Positions 24,884 to 35,379 are shown, counted from the first letter of the stretch. The stretch: 57,345 bases of DNA from Akkermansiaceae bacterium (GCA_021733795.1 JAIPKB010000010.1:1-57345); one strand, 5' to 3'. Program-made: numbers and translations. The notes: generated from the letters alone by a model not told the origin.

Positions 24884-27800
24884 TCAACGGGTCCTGCGGC
24901 TCTGGTAGGACAGCGCCAGGCTGGTGGCCACCCAGCAACCGCAAACCACCGCCAGCAACACTGCGGTGCAATAGCGGAGGGTATCCACCTCTCGCCCGGA
25001 ATCGGTGATGGGTTCCCGGCCGGTGTCTTCCTTTTTCGCCCCGGCAAAGGGGAGGGGTTTTTTCAAGGCGAGGAAAATGTTGCGGTATTCGGTGTTGCGA
25101 TAGTCCTGGCGGAAGGTTTCGGCTTCGCGGACCATCAGGTCGATCCGGTCGTTGACGAAAAACTCGGAGGCCGCCCGCGCCTTGGGATCATCCGGCCATA
25201 CCTTCATGGTTTCCACTTCCAGTTTCCCGCCGGATTTGGCGATGCGGACAATCCTTTCCACCAGGTTCAGCGCCTCGTCCGCATCGGTGGCACCGGCGGC
25301 CAGCAAGCGCCTGACGCCCTCCTTGAGCAGCTCGAACCGTTCCAGGTCCTGAGGCGTGGTTGGCACTCCGGTTTCGGCTTCCTGGTCCAGTACCGCATCG
25401 ACCCGGCGTTGCAGGCGGATGCGTTCGACTTCGAACGGATTGCGGGTCGCCTGGGTGACGACCATGCCCTCGTAAGCGTAGCGCAGCGGCATCACGGCGG
25501 CGGGTACCGGGGATCCGCCGCGTTCACGGGTGAATCCCGCGTTTTCGAAGAGTCCCCGGTTCATTTCCCGGTAGGGCACCAGGGCCCCGGCGAGCAGCAT
25601 TTGGGGTACCAACAGCAACGGCACTGCAGTCAGCGCCGCCCGCTCGGTTTTCACCAGCGCGGACACCAGCAGCGCCATCGCCGTGCCGGTCATGGCGGTG
25701 AGGGTCATCCACAGCCAGTGCTCCATCAGCATTCCGTGGATTTCCAGGAAATAGCTGCCCACCAGCACGTACACCAGGCATTGGGCGGCGGCCACCACTC
25801 CCAATGCGGCGAACTTCGCCGCCACATAGGACCACGCGTTTTGCTGGCAGTTGCGCTCCCGCCGCAAGACCGGCCGGTCCCGCAGAATCTCCGTCGCCGA
25901 GTTGGTCAGCCCCAGAAACATGGCCACCGTCACGCTCAAAAACAAATACGCCGGAATGTGCAGCGCGGAGGAAAACGCATACTCACCCGTCGGCGACGCC
26001 CGGAGGGTGATCGACACCAGCGCGGCCAACACCGGTGCCTCAATGCACAGGCTGTAGATGGTGCCGCGGCTGCGCATCTTGGATAACAGCGAGCGGAACA
26101 AATGGGTGGCGAGCACGGCCAGAATTCGCCGCAGCCGCCGCTCGGGTTTCAACGGCACCGGCAGCCCCGCCACCGCCCCCACCTCGCTCAAGCGCGAAAC
26201 CGGACCCGGATCGGGTTGCAGCGAACGCACCAGCGCCACCGTCTCGAACCGATCCTGCCAGAACGCCGGCGGAAACCGCCGCGCCGCGCCCGTGCTGAAA
26301 CTCCCGCCGATCGCACTCAGCGGGGTCTCCATCACATCAAACACGAAATCCGCACCCAGCGCCCCGGCACCCTGCATCCCCGGATGCACAATCCCCAATT
26401 CCTCGCAGGCCTCGCGGAAATACTCCACCAACCCGGCCGGCGTGCCGAAATAGGGCACGCAGCCGCCGGCATCCAACAACAGCACCTTGTCGAACAACCG
26501 CAGCACCACCGATCCCGGCCGGTGCAGTGAGGCGATCACGATCTTTTCCCGGGCCAGTGAGCGCAGGGTCTCCGCCACATGCTCCGAGTCCTTGGAAGAC
26601 AGGCCGGAGATCGGTTCATCAAACAGGAAGACCTCCGCCCGGCTGCCGAGATCCAGCCCCAGATTCAAGCGGCTCCGTTCGCCACCCGAGAGCGATTTGT
26701 CCCCCGCCTCGCCCACCCGCCGCCCGGCGATCCCCTGGAGTCCCAGCTCCGCCAGCGCGCTGTCCACCCGCCGCTCGTGCTCCGCCAGGGTCAGCCCTGG
26801 GCGCCGGATCGTCACCGCGTGCCGCAGATGCTCGCGCACGGTCAACTGCGGGTTGAGCGCGTCTTCCTGCGGCATGTAGGCGATAAACGGCACCAGCCGC
26901 TCGCGGTGCTCGTAGAGTCGGATGCCATTGAGTTCCACCTTGCCGCGGGTGGGCTTCAACTGCCCGGAAAGCACCGATAGCAGGGTGCTCTTCCCGCTTC
27001 CGCTCGGGCCGATGACGCACAGCATCTCGCCGCGCCTCACCTCGAAGTTGATTTGGTCCAGTGCCCTAGCTCCGGGCGGGAAGTCCTGCACCAGATCCTC
27101 CACCACCAGCGACTCGATCTGCGTCCGTTCCTCATCGAGAAACCCCTCGCGGAACCGGCACCTCACCGCCTGGCTGCCGGAAAGCCGGATCAGCGCCCCG
27201 TCCCGCAGCACCGCCTGCCCGCGCACCGGTTGCCCGTCCACCGCCACCGGTCCCTCCGCCGCCCTCACTTGCAACACCCCTTCGGCTTTCTCCGCATCGT
27301 AGCGGATGAACAACACGCAGCGCGGTGCCAACAGTCCGCCTAACAACAAATCCCCGCTTTTCAGGGCCTCCGGATCATTGGATACCAGATATTCCTGCCG
27401 GTCACCCGTCAGCCGGAAACGCCTCCCGGATTGGGCCACCCGCCGCCGCAGCTCGTTGATCGAGCAGCTTACGCCATCTACCTCGCCGAGCCGTTCGTGG
27501 TTCCAGCAAAGGACCGCATCACCCTGGCGCAGCAGACTGCGGGTTCCGACATGAAGGTTGGAATCCTTGAGTGCCTCCACTTCCGCCACCAGCCCGAAGC
27601 TCACCCGTACGGTGCTGGAACGGCTCCTCAGCCGTTCGGCCACCAGCCCGCTTTTGCTGGGCTCGAGGTAAACGGATGGGGTCATCCCGGTGCGCTTGGT
27701 ATTCAGGAAAAACATCAAGTCCTCGTAGCTCAAGGTCCAGCCCGGTACGACCAATGGCTGGCGCTCCCGCACCCGCAGAAAGGCCCCCTTTTCAAGGGCC

Positions 27801-28474
27801 CTCCCCCGCACCCACAACGGTGCGCCGCCGGTGTTTCTCACCAATACCAGGTCCCCGGTCCGGTAAACCCGGAATTCCTGCCCGACCGCCACCGCCAGCG
27901 GCGGCAATACCACCTCCGCCTCCTCCCCGCCGAACACCAACCGTTCGAAGGGCAATCCCTGGGTTTCTGATTCCTCTCCTCCCGAACGCATTTCCCGCAG
28001 GATCGCCGCCCCGTAGTCCGGCCGACCCAGCCGCCGCATGAAAACATCAAACGCCGCCCAACCCCGCTCGGTCCGCCCGGAGGCGTCCACCAAGGTGAAC
28101 AATTGCAGTCCCACCGCCAGCTTCCCCGCGTCATCCAGCTTCTCTTTCAGCTCCGCCGAGACCGACTGCAGCGGCCGCGGATTGCGCACCGCGCGTTGCA
28201 AACGCCGCCGCAACCATCCGTGATCCACCTCGGAAAACGCGCTGCGGAGCAAATCCAGGATCAGCTCGGCTTCCGCCGGACTCAGCCGGTCGTCTAGCGT
28301 CGCAAACGCCGCAAACGCATCCACCAGCGCCCCCACGTGGGCATCCGTCCCCGGTCGCAGCGCCCGCATCCGGGCGATCCCCGGCATCACGCGCAGCCAC
28401 CGCCACTGCACCCAATGCAGCGGATCGAACTCCGGTTTCCAGCCTTTCAATCGCCATTCCACGCGCCCATCCAT
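24884..28474 (-). CDS. ABCG-like ABC transporter with N-terminal TerB-like and FHA-like regions
   Basis: A 1196-residue fusion. Residues about 25-170 form a helical domain resembling TerB/tellurite-resistance folds (DAFAAFATLDDRLSPAEAEL). About 180-440 contains beta-rich segments in the style of FHA or its partners (VAVDGQPVRGQAVLRDGALI). The ABC ATPase follows with Walker A GPSGSGKST (about 489-497), signature LSGGE (595-599) and Walker B FLFDEP (616-621). An ABC-2/ABCG-type membrane part has about six helices (MFLGLTNSATEILRDRPVLRRE is typical), with a large loop before the last helix. Such ATPase-first half transporters usually dimerise. The substrate is unknown. I start at the ATG at 28474, where the protein-like sequence begins. 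Confidence 0.75.
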   Translation of the reverse strand: MDGRVEWRLKGWKPEFDPLHWVQWRWLRVMPGIARMRALRPGTDAHVGALVDAFAAFATLDDRLSPAEAELILDLLRSAFSEVDHGWLRRRLQRAVRNPRPLQSVSAELKEKLDDAGKLAVGLQLFTLVDASGRTERGWAAFDVFMRRLGRPDYGAAILREMRSGGEESETQGLPFERLVFGGEEAEVVLPPLAVAVGQEFRVYRTGDLVLVRNTGGAPLWVRGRALEKGAFLRVRERQPLVVPGWTLSYEDLMFFLNTKRTGMTPSVYLEPSKSGLVAERLRSRSSTVRVSFGLVAEVEALKDSNLHVGTRSLLRQGDAVLCWNHERLGEVDGVSCSINELRRRVAQSGRRFRLTGDRQEYLVSNDPEALKSGDLLLGGLLAPRCVLFIRYDAEKAEGVLQVRAAEGPVAVDGQPVRGQAVLRDGALIRLSGSQAVRCRFREGFLDEERTQIESLVVEDLVQDFPPGARALDQINFEVRRGEMLCVIGPSGSGKSTLLSVLSGQLKPTRGKVELNGIRLYEHRERLVPFIAYMPQEDALNPQLTVREHLRHAVTIRRPGLTLAEHERRVDSALAELGLQGIAGRRVGEAGDKSLSGGERSRLNLGLDLGSRAEVFLFDEPISGLSSKDSEHVAETLRSLAREKIVIASLHRPGSVVLRLFDKVLLLDAGGCVPYFGTPAGLVEYFREACEELGIVHPGMQGAGALGADFVFDVMETPLSAIGGSFSTGAARRFPPAFWQDRFETVALVRSLQPDPGPVSRLSEVGAVAGLPVPLKPERRLRRILAVLATHLFRSLLSKMRSRGTIYSLCIEAPVLAALVSITLRASPTGEYAFSSALHIPAYLFLSVTVAMFLGLTNSATEILRDRPVLRRERNCQQNAWSYVAAKFAALGVVAAAQCLVYVLVGSYFLEIHGMLMEHWLWMTLTAMTGTAMALLVSALVKTERAALTAVPLLLVPQMLLAGALVPYREMNRGLFENAGFTRERGGSPVPAAVMPLRYAYEGMVVTQATRNPFEVERIRLQRRVDAVLDQEAETGVPTTPQDLERFELLKEGVRRLLAAGATDADEALNLVERIVRIAKSGGKLEVETMKVWPDDPKARAASEFFVNDRIDLMVREAETFRQDYRNTEYRNIFLALKKPLPFAGAKKEDTGREPITDSGREVDTLRYCTAVLLAVVCGCWVATSLALSYQSRRTR

Positions 28475-28636
28475 GCCAGATCCGCGCCCGACCGGCAAGG
28501 CTTTCCAGACATTCCCTTGGATGCCTGCAGCAAGTCCGCCAGTCAACAAAGGACCAGCGAAGGGTGGAACGCGACAATCTAACAATATCGAATATGGCCA
28601 TACGACCTCACCCACGAAGTCACCCAACCCCCACCT

Positions 28637-28774
28637 TCAAATCCCGAGCACTCCAGATCGCCCCCGCCGCCGCGCCCCCCCCCGCATCTTGCGCGCCCCG
28701 CTCGTCCGCTCCGCGCTGAAACGCTCCCGGCAGGCCTTGAACACCCCGTCCACAAAGCCCCGGCTTCCGATTAT
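28637..28774 (-). pseudogene. relic of a RAYT gene (C-terminal part)
   Basis: The minus strand encodes IGSRGFVDGVFKACRERFSA followed by ERTSGARKMRG, nearly identical to the end of the RAYT at 14269-15372. Nothing upstream matches the HUH domain. The DNA similarity covers about 140 bp (compare 14285-14425). The rest of 28475-28927 has no gene; a weak TACTAT -10-like box for ftsH lies at 28873-28878. Confidence 0.75.
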
Positions 28775-28927
28775 CCTCCCGCCGCCGCCTTTCCGGCCAA
28801 GTCCGCCGACTGCAACCCCCTTCAAAATGCGGGCTTCCGCAAAAAAGGGGTTTCCTTTTGGGATTTAGAGCGTACTATACCTCGCCCCCGCTGGTCTTGG
28901 CCAACCAGGGGCATCCCGCATTCCACC

Positions 28928-31327
28928 ATGTCCGAACAACCGAACTCCCCGAAATCGAATCCCCACAACCGCAGCACCGGCGACCCCGGTGGTTTCAACT
29001 GGCGCTTGTTGGTGCTGCTTTCCGTGGCTGCCCTCATCCTCGGCCTGGCCTTCATCAAGAACCCGCTAGGCAGCAGTGAAACCAGGGACCTGACCTACTC
29101 GGAGTTCCGCACCTACTGGGACCAGGGCCGGATCCTCACCGATGACGAAGATCATCCGCTCTCCGTGATCACCACGGATAGCTATCTCAATACCAAGATT
29201 TCGGGGGCCATCGCCCCGGAACTGAAAAAATCCGCCTCCTCCCAGGAACTCGTTTCCCGGTTCTCCGTCCCGGTCAACCTCGACCTCCAGCGCGATGAAA
29301 TCAACGACCTCCTCGGTGACCGGTTGCGGATAGAGACCCAGATTCCGCCCCAGCCACCCGTTCCGGGCGCGGAAGCCGACGTCCCCCAGCCCGCTCCCAC
29401 CGGACCGGCCAGCGAAACCCTCACCCTCGCCGAGTTCCGCCGAGCCCTCGCCCTCGGCCAGGTCCAGTTCAACGATGACACCAACCCGCTGCGCATCCTC
29501 GCCTCCAGCGGCTCCTCCCAGGCGCAGATCGTCGGCTCCCGCAAGGTCATCACCAACCAAGAGCCCGCCAAAGACGCCAAGGGCAAGGAACTCAATCCCA
29601 CCCCGTTCGTCGTCGTGGTGTCCGTGCCAATCCTCGGCGACGACCTTCGAAAACTGCTCCAGGACAAGGCCATCTACAAGGTGGACAAGGATGTTTTCGG
29701 GGGCATTCTCCTGACTTTTCTGCCGATCCTGTTGGTCCTGGGGTTGCTGTTTTTCCTCTTCCGCCACCAGATGAAGTCGGCCGGCCGCGGTGCCATGTCG
29801 TTTGGCAAGTCAAAGGCCCGCCTGCTCTCCATGGAAAAGGGCAAGGTCACGTTCAAGGACGTGGCCGGCATCCAGGAAGCCAAGGAGGAACTCTCCGAAA
29901 TCGTCGAGTTTCTCAGCGACCCCCGCAAGTTCCAGAAACTCGGCGGATCCATCCCCAAGGGGGTACTCATGGTCGGCTCCCCCGGCACCGGCAAGACCCT
30001 CCTCGCCCGCGCCATCGCCGGTGAGGCGGACGTGCCGTTCTTCTCGATTTCCGGTTCGGATTTCGTCGAGATGTTCGTCGGCGTCGGGGCCTCCCGCGTC
30101 CGCGACATGTTCGAACAGGGCAAAAAACACGCACCTTGCCTCATTTTTATCGATGAAATCGACGCGGTCGGCCGCCACCGTGGCCACGGCATGGGCGGCG
30201 GCCACGACGAACGCGAGCAAACGCTCAACCAATTGCTCGTCGAAATGGACGGCTTCGACACCACCGAGGGCGTCATCATCATCGCCGCCACCAACCGCCC
30301 CGATGTGCTCGACCCGGCACTGCTCCGCCCCGGCCGCTTCGACCGCCAGGTCACCATCTCCCTGCCCGATGTCAACGGCCGCGAGGAAATCCTCCGCGTC
30401 CATGTGAAAAAAATCAAGCTCGCTGCTGGCACCGATCTCGCCAAGATCGCCCGCGGCACCCCCGGATTTTCCGGTGCCGAGCTGGCCAACCTGGTCAACG
30501 AATCCGCGCTGCTCGCCGCCCGCCGCGGCCTGACCGCCGTCACCCTCGACGAAATGGAGGAGGCCCGCGACAAGGTCCGCTGGGGCCGCGAACGCCGGTC
30601 CCTGGCGATGTCCGAGAAGGAACGCATCGGCACCGCCTGGCACGAGGCGGGCCACGCCTACCTCAACATGATCCTGCCGCACACCCACCCGCTCCACAAG
30701 GTCACCATCATCCCCCGCGGACCCTACCTCGGTGCCACCATGTACCTTCCGGAGGGCGATAAATACTCCACCCAGAAAAAAGAGGCGCTCGCCAACCTCA
30801 TCGTCACCATGGGTGGCCGCATCGCCGAGGGCTTCCACTCCGACGACGTCTCCAACGGGGCCGCCGGCGACATCCGCCAGGCCACCGCGCTGGCCCGCAA
30901 CATGGTTTGCGAATGGGGCATGTCTGAGAAACTCGGCATGATCGAATACGGCGAGGGCGACGCCCCGGTCTTCGTCGGCCGTGGCGACACCGGCCGCCAT
31001 CCCAACTACTCGTCCCACACCGCCCGCATCATCGACGAGGAAATCAAGAGCTTCATCGACGACGCCTTCCGCCAGGCCACCGAGATTTTAACCGGAGCCC
31101 GCGACACGATCGAAATCATCGCCATGGCCCTGCTCGAATACGAAACCCTCGACGGGGCCCAGATCCGCGAACTCATCGACACCGGCGAAATGAGCAACCC
31201 GCCGACCATGCCCAAGCCCCCGCCGGTCCCCGAGGAACTCCGCAAGACGTCCCCGCCCAAGGCCGCCGAGGAACCCAAACCCGGCGGCAACGGCCCGATC
31301 CCCGGCATCGTCGGCGCCCCCGCCTGA
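28928..31327 (+). CDS. ftsH: ATP-dependent zinc metalloprotease FtsH
   Basis: A 799-residue membrane AAA protease that degrades unassembled membrane and regulatory proteins. TM1 is at about 25-43 and TM2 at about 257-278. The AAA module has Walker A GSPGTGKT (350-357), Walker [12 protein letters not shown] and arginine-finger region [10 protein letters not shown]. The zinc site HEAGH lies at about 572. The segment between the two helices is about 210 residues, roughly three times the usual length. It holds two similar FtsH-ext units: [15 protein letters not shown] and [15 protein letters not shown], each followed by an I.GS/ISG strand. They are separated by a Pro-rich linker. The C-terminal tail is Pro-rich. 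Confidence 0.97.
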   Translation: MSEQPNSPKSNPHNRSTGDPGGFNWRLLVLLSVAALILGLAFIKNPLGSSETRDLTYSEFRTYWDQGRILTDDEDHPLSVITTDSYLNTKISGAIAPELKKSASSQELVSRFSVPVNLDLQRDEINDLLGDRLRIETQIPPQPPVPGAEADVPQPAPTGPASETLTLAEFRRALALGQVQFNDDTNPLRILASSGSSQAQIVGSRKVITNQEPAKDAKGKELNPTPFVVVVSVPILGDDLRKLLQDKAIYKVDKDVFGGILLTFLPILLVLGLLFFLFRHQMKSAGRGAMSFGKSKARLLSMEKGKVTFKDVAGIQEAKEELSEIVEFLSDPRKFQKLGGSIPKGVLMVGSPGTGKTLLARAIAGEADVPFFSISGSDFVEMFVGVGASRVRDMFEQGKKHAPCLIFIDEIDAVGRHRGHGMGGGHDEREQTLNQLLVEMDGFDTTEGVIIIAATNRPDVLDPALLRPGRFDRQVTISLPDVNGREEILRVHVKKIKLAAGTDLAKIARGTPGFSGAELANLVNESALLAARRGLTAVTLDEMEEARDKVRWGRERRSLAMSEKERIGTAWHEAGHAYLNMILPHTHPLHKVTIIPRGPYLGATMYLPEGDKYSTQKKEALANLIVTMGGRIAEGFHSDDVSNGAAGDIRQATALARNMVCEWGMSEKLGMIEYGEGDAPVFVGRGDTGRHPNYSSHTARIIDEEIKSFIDDAFRQATEILTGARDTIEIIAMALLEYETLDGAQIRELIDTGEMSNPPTMPKPPPVPEELRKTSPPKAAEEPKPGGNGPIPGIVGAPA

Positions 31328-31332
31328 CGAAC

Positions 31333-31450
31333 CCATACGGAGCGCGGACAGTGCTGTCCGCGAAGCCGCTGAAGAGGCTCTAAGCCAGCCCGCAGCGGCT
31401 GCGCTTGCTCATCCCGGCGACAGGTGGACCCATGTCCGCGCTCCTTATGG
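31333..31450. repeat. REP/MITE-like element with 18-bp inverted ends
   Basis: CCATACGGAGCGCGGACA (31333-31350) is inverted at 31433-31450 as TGTCCGCGCTCCTTATGG with one mismatch. A perfect internal hairpin CGCGGACAG-TG-CTGTCCGCG spans 31343-31362. It immediately follows the ftsH stop and could also terminate transcription. It shares GGAGCGC/GCGCTCC ends with elements at 43149-43229 and 47175-47317. Confidence 0.75.
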
Positions 31451-31517
31451 TGCCCGGTTGGCGGGTTGTCCGCTTTTCTTCTTTTCGAACCGGGGGCCGC
31501 CCGCTATTCTCGCGGCC

Positions 31518-32267
31518 ATGCGAATGATGATACTGACGACGGTTTGTTGCAGCGTTGCCGCCTTTGGCGGCGAACCGGAGGCGAAGGAATGGCAGGCACC
31601 CAATGGCGTCACGGTGAAATACCGCTGGAGCGCGCCGGCGGCCATGGAGCCCGGCAAGACCTATCCGGTGGTGCTGTTCCTCCACGGTGCGGGTGAGCGC
31701 GGCACGGACAACCGCGCCCAGCTCCAACACGGGGTCACCGCGATTCTCGCCGCGGCCAAACAGCTGGACCAACCCTGTTTTCTGATCGCCCCGCAGTGTC
31801 CTAACGACCTGTGGTGGGCACCCATCGACCACGACACCAAACGGCTCAGCGGCGCGGCCAAACCCAATCCCCTGCTCGAAGCCGTGCTCGCCCTCGTGGC
31901 GGATACCGCCAAACACCAGCCGGTCGATCCCCAACGGCTCTACGTGACCGGGCTCTCGATGGGCGGGTTCGGCACCTGGGATTTGTTAGGAAGGGCGCCG
32001 GAGCGGATCGCCGCCGCCATTCCGATCTGCGGAGGAGGGGATCCCGCGCGGGTGGAAAACTTCAAACAGGTTCCGATCTGGGCCTTTCACGGCGAGGCGG
32101 ATCCGGTGGTTCCGGTGTCATGCACGCGGGAGATGATTGCCGCGCTCAAACAGGCCGGTGGCAGTCCCAAGGCGACGTACTATCCGCAGGTCCAACACGA
32201 CTCCTGGACCCGGACCTACGCCAACCTCGAAGTGCTCAAGTGGCTCTTCGCACAACGCGCAAAGTGA
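31518..32267 (+). CDS. secreted alpha/beta hydrolase (dienelactone hydrolase / esterase-like)
   Basis: A 249-residue protein with a short signal peptide (MRMMILTTVCCSVAAFGG). The alpha/beta hydrolase fold is shown by VVLFLHGAGERGTDN (oxyanion region), nucleophile elbow GLSMGGFGTWDLL, GEADPVVPV carrying the acid Asp, and the catalytic His in VQHDSW. This subgroup (COG4099-like peptidase/esterase) acts on small esters, such as acetyl or feruloyl groups on polysaccharides, but the exact substrate cannot be read. I prefer the ATG at 31518 over 31458 because of the signal peptide. It is a single gene after ftsH, separated by an inverted-repeat element. Confidence 0.8.
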   Translation: MRMMILTTVCCSVAAFGGEPEAKEWQAPNGVTVKYRWSAPAAMEPGKTYPVVLFLHGAGERGTDNRAQLQHGVTAILAAAKQLDQPCFLIAPQCPNDLWWAPIDHDTKRLSGAAKPNPLLEAVLALVADTAKHQPVDPQRLYVTGLSMGGFGTWDLLGRAPERIAAAIPICGGGDPARVENFKQVPIWAFHGEADPVVPVSCTREMIAALKQAGGSPKATYYPQVQHDSWTRTYANLEVLKWLFAQRAK

Positions 32268-32443
32268 ACATCGTCCGGCTTTCACCTCAACAACAACACT
32301 TGTTGATAAAGCCACAGAAACCCCACGGAAACCCCAATGAGTTGAGCAACAAAACTCCTGATCATTACGTTTCCTTGGGGGCTAAGTAAACAGTATTGGC
32401 CGGTCCGGCAGCGATCCTGCTCCGGAGAAACGGAAGCTGAACC

Positions 32444-32473
32444 GCGCATGGGCGCGCATGGGTGCGCATGGGT
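32444..32473 (+). repeat. tandem 10-bp repeat GCGCATGGG(C/T)
   Basis: Three consecutive units of GCGCATGGG plus C or T lie in the gap between the hydrolase and adk (32268-32561). The left part of this gap (32280-32395) is notably AT-rich, with the near-repeat GAAACCCCAC / GGAAACCCCA. No gene is visible. Confidence 0.5.
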
Positions 32474-32561
32474 GCGGGCAAAGTGCGGCCGGCGCGGTGG
32501 GATGCCGGTGGGGCCGCACGGCGGGAGGTCCTTGCGGGCGGTGCCGCCGCCATGGCTCTCA

Positions 32562-33731
32562 TCAGCGAACACTGCGGATGCCTGCCTCGACTTCGGCACT
32601 GAGCTTTTCAAACACTTCCGCGAAAGCCCCCCTGCCGTCCACGGTGGTCACGTCGTGAAGCTGTTGGTATTTTTCAATGACCGGAATGGTTTTCTGTTCG
32701 TGCTCCTGCAGGCGTTTGACGATTTTCCCGGTGCTGGAGTCATAGGGCATTTGGCGCTCGGTGCGGCTGCGGGCGTCGAGGCGCTGGATGAGTTCGAGGG
32801 TGGGCACTTCGATGTCGATGATTTTGGAAATCCGGGAGCCGTGTTTGCGGAGCAGGCCGTCGAGGATGTAGGACTGGACGAGGGTGCGGGGGAAGCCCTT
32901 GAAAATGAATCCCTTCACGCCGTGGGCGTTTTCGATTTTCTTTTCGATGAGGCGGACGACGATTTCGTCGGGCACGAGCTGGCCGCTTTCATAGAGTCCG
33001 GTGACGGTGCGGCCGATCGGGGTGTCGTTGCGGATCTCCTCATCGAGCATGCGGCCGGTGGCGACGTATTCGAGGCCGAATTTCTCGGCGAGGGCCTGGC
33101 CCTGGGAGCCGCGGCCGGAGCCGGGGTAGCCGAAGAGCACGAGGTTGAAGAGGTTCTTGTCGAGTTCCTGTTGGAGGATGCGGACGATGTCACGGCGGAC
33201 ATCCTCGACCGGGCGGGTGCCATCGACGTCGAACTGCTGGTTCTTGTCTTGGTAGAACTGGAGGACGGGCAGGGTTTTCTCGTGATATTCGCGCAGGCGG
33301 TTGCGGATGACGGTTTCGTTGTCATCGAGGCGGCCGGAGGTTTCGCCGCGTTTGAGGAGGCGGCTGATGGACACGTTCTCGGGGATCTGGAGGTTGATGA
33401 GGCAGTTCAACGAGGTGTTGAGTTTGATCATGAGGCCATCGAGGATATAGGCTTGGATGAAGGTGCGGGGGAAGCCATCGAAGAGGAAACCGGCGGCCTG
33501 GGGGTTCTCGGTGATGGTTTTCTCGATGATCTGGACGATGATCTCATCGGAGACGAGGCCGCCGGCGGCGATGATGTCGCGGGCTTCCTCACCGAGGCGG
33601 GTGCCGGCGGTGAGTTCGCGGCGGAGCATGTCGCCGGTGGAGATATAGAAGAGGTTGAAGTGGCTGACGAGATGCTCGGACTGGGTGCCTTTGCCGGCTC
33701 CGGGCGGGCCGAAGAGTGCGATGTTGAGCAT
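32562..33731 (-). CDS. adk: tandem adenylate kinase (two kinase domains, second degenerate)
   Basis: A 389-residue protein, about twice normal adenylate kinase. Domain 1 (1-190) is complete: P-loop GPPGAGKGT (8-16), FDGFPRT and the short-lid sequence GRLDDNE. It should interconvert ATP + AMP and 2 ADP. Domain 2 (about 195-389) repeats every element but with changed catalytic residues. The P-loop reads GYPGSGRGS (201-209) with Arg207 where the ATP-binding Lys belongs, and the lid RLDD is replaced by RQMPYDS. FKGFPRT is retained. Domain 2 is thus probably non-catalytic and regulatory or structural. The gene precedes nothing obvious; purH lies 106 bp upstream on the same strand. Confidence 0.9.
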   Translation of the reverse strand: MLNIALFGPPGAGKGTQSEHLVSHFNLFYISTGDMLRRELTAGTRLGEEARDIIAAGGLVSDEIIVQIIEKTITENPQAAGFLFDGFPRTFIQAYILDGLMIKLNTSLNCLINLQIPENVSISRLLKRGETSGRLDDNETVIRNRLREYHEKTLPVLQFYQDKNQQFDVDGTRPVEDVRRDIVRILQQELDKNLFNLVLFGYPGSGRGSQGQALAEKFGLEYVATGRMLDEEIRNDTPIGRTVTGLYESGQLVPDEIVVRLIEKKIENAHGVKGFIFKGFPRTLVQSYILDGLLRKHGSRISKIIDIEVPTLELIQRLDARSRTERQMPYDSSTGKIVKRLQEHEQKTIPVIEKYQQLHDVTTVDGRGAFAEVFEKLSAEVEAGIRSVR

Positions 33732-33837
33732 TGGATGTTAGGTAGGGGTATTTGGCGGCTGGTTCATGATGATGTCATCAGACGCAATGTGGCGTATTTC
33801 CAGCCCTCTGTTGCAGGCCCGCGGAAGATGCGCTCAC

Positions 33838-35379
33838 TCAATGCCAGAAATGGCGGTGTTTGGTGAAGATCATCGCCATGTTGGCGGCGTCGGCGGCGGC
33901 AATGACTTCTTCGTCGCGGACGGAGCCGCCGGGTTGGATGCAGGCGGTGGCTCCGGCATCGATCGCCGATTGCAGGCCGTCGGCGAAGGGGAACATGGCG
34001 TCGGATGCGACGATGCTGCCCTTGAGGTCGAGCCCGGCCTCGTTGGCTTTCCAGATGGCGATGCGCGAGGAATCGACCCGACTCATCTGGCCGGCGCCGA
34101 TGCCGAGGGTGCGGTCGGCGGTGGTGTAAACGATGGCGTTGGACTTGACGTGCTTGACGATCCGCCAGCCGAAGCGCATGGCGCGCATTTCGTCGGCGGT
34201 GGGCGGGCGTTGGCTGACGACGCGGGACTCGAGGCCATCCAAGCCCAGGGCGGTGTGGTCGCGGTCCATGACCAGGATGCCGCCGGGGCAGGAGCGGATG
34301 ACCGGGGAGGATTTTTCGGCGAAGTAGGCCTCGTTCATCTTGATGAGGCGGAGGTTTTTCTTTTTTTGGAGCAGGGCGCGGGCATCCGCTTCGAACTCGG
34401 GGGCGATGATGATATCGGTGAAGATTTCCGAGATGACGCGGGCGAGTTCCAGAGTGAGCGGGCGATTGCAGACGATGACCCCGCCGAACGGGGCCTGGCG
34501 GTCGGTCTCGAAGGCTTTTTGCCAGGCGTTTTTGAGGCTTTCATCGTCCTGGCCGACGCCGCAGGGGTTGGTGTGCTTGAGGATGGCGACGGTGGGGCGG
34601 ACGAAATCGAGGATGAGATCGGCGGCGGCCTCGATGTCGAGGACGTTGGTGTAGGAAAGGTCCTTGCCCTGGAGATGGGTGAAAAAGTCGCCGAACCGGC
34701 CGTAGAGCGAGCATTTCTGGTGGGGGTTGTCGCCGTAGCGGAGTTCCTGTTCGAGCGGGAGTTTCAGTGAGAATGAACAGCCGGTACCGGTGCGGCACTG
34801 GCCGAGGTAGTTGGCGATGGCGGCATCGTATTCCGAGGTGCGGAGGAAGACCTTGACGGCGAGTGCCTCGCGCAGGCCCTTGGTGGTCGCGCCGTGGTTT
34901 TCTTTCATTTCGGCGATGACGCGGGGGTAATCCTCCGGATCGACGATGACGGTGACGCTGGCGTGGTTTTTGGCGGCGCTACGGAGCATTGAGGGACCGC
35001 CGATGTCGATGTTTTCAATGGCATCGGCCAGAGTGACGTCAGGTTTGGCGATGGTTTCCTCGAAGGGGTAGAGGTTGACGACGACCAGGTCGATGAGGGG
35101 GATCTGGTGTTCCTTGGCCTGGGCGGCGTGCTCGGGATCGCCGCGGCGTTGGAGGAGGCCACCGTGGACTTTCGGATGGAGGGTTTTGAGGCGGCCGTCG
35201 AAGAGTTCCGGGGCACCGGTGTATTCGGAAACGTCGATGACCGGGAGGCCGGCCTCGCGGAGGACCTTGGCGGTGCCGCCGGTGGAGAGGAGTTCCACGC
35301 CCATGTCGTGAAGGTCTTGGGCGAAGTCGGCGAGGCCGGATTTATCGGAAACGGAGAGCAGGGCGCGGGTAATGGGCAT
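33838..35379 (-). CDS. purH: bifunctional AICAR transformylase / IMP cyclohydrolase
   Basis: A 513-residue enzyme for the last two steps of IMP synthesis. The N-terminal IMP cyclohydrolase (MGS-like) domain begins [20 protein letters not shown] and includes [13 protein letters not shown] and [11 protein letters not shown]. The AICAR transformylase domain has RYGDNPHQ, the Lys-His pair in [11 protein letters not shown] and the C-terminal [24 protein letters not shown]. The ATG at 35379 gives the canonical start; upstream in-frame codons are not family-like. It is cytosolic. The adk gene follows on the same strand, so both nucleotide genes may be co-expressed. Confidence 0.97.
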   Translation of the reverse strand: MPITRALLSVSDKSGLADFAQDLHDMGVELLSTGGTAKVLREAGLPVIDVSEYTGAPELFDGRLKTLHPKVHGGLLQRRGDPEHAAQAKEHQIPLIDLVVVNLYPFEETIAKPDVTLADAIENIDIGGPSMLRSAAKNHASVTVIVDPEDYPRVIAEMKENHGATTKGLREALAVKVFLRTSEYDAAIANYLGQCRTGTGCSFSLKLPLEQELRYGDNPHQKCSLYGRFGDFFTHLQGKDLSYTNVLDIEAAADLILDFVRPTVAILKHTNPCGVGQDDESLKNAWQKAFETDRQAPFGGVIVCNRPLTLELARVISEIFTDIIIAPEFEADARALLQKKKNLRLIKMNEAYFAEKSSPVIRSCPGGILVMDRDHTALGLDGLESRVVSQRPPTADEMRAMRFGWRIVKHVKSNAIVYTTADRTLGIGAGQMSRVDSSRIAIWKANEAGLDLKGSIVASDAMFPFADGLQSAIDAGATACIQPGGSVRDEEVIAAADAANMAMIFTKHRHFWH

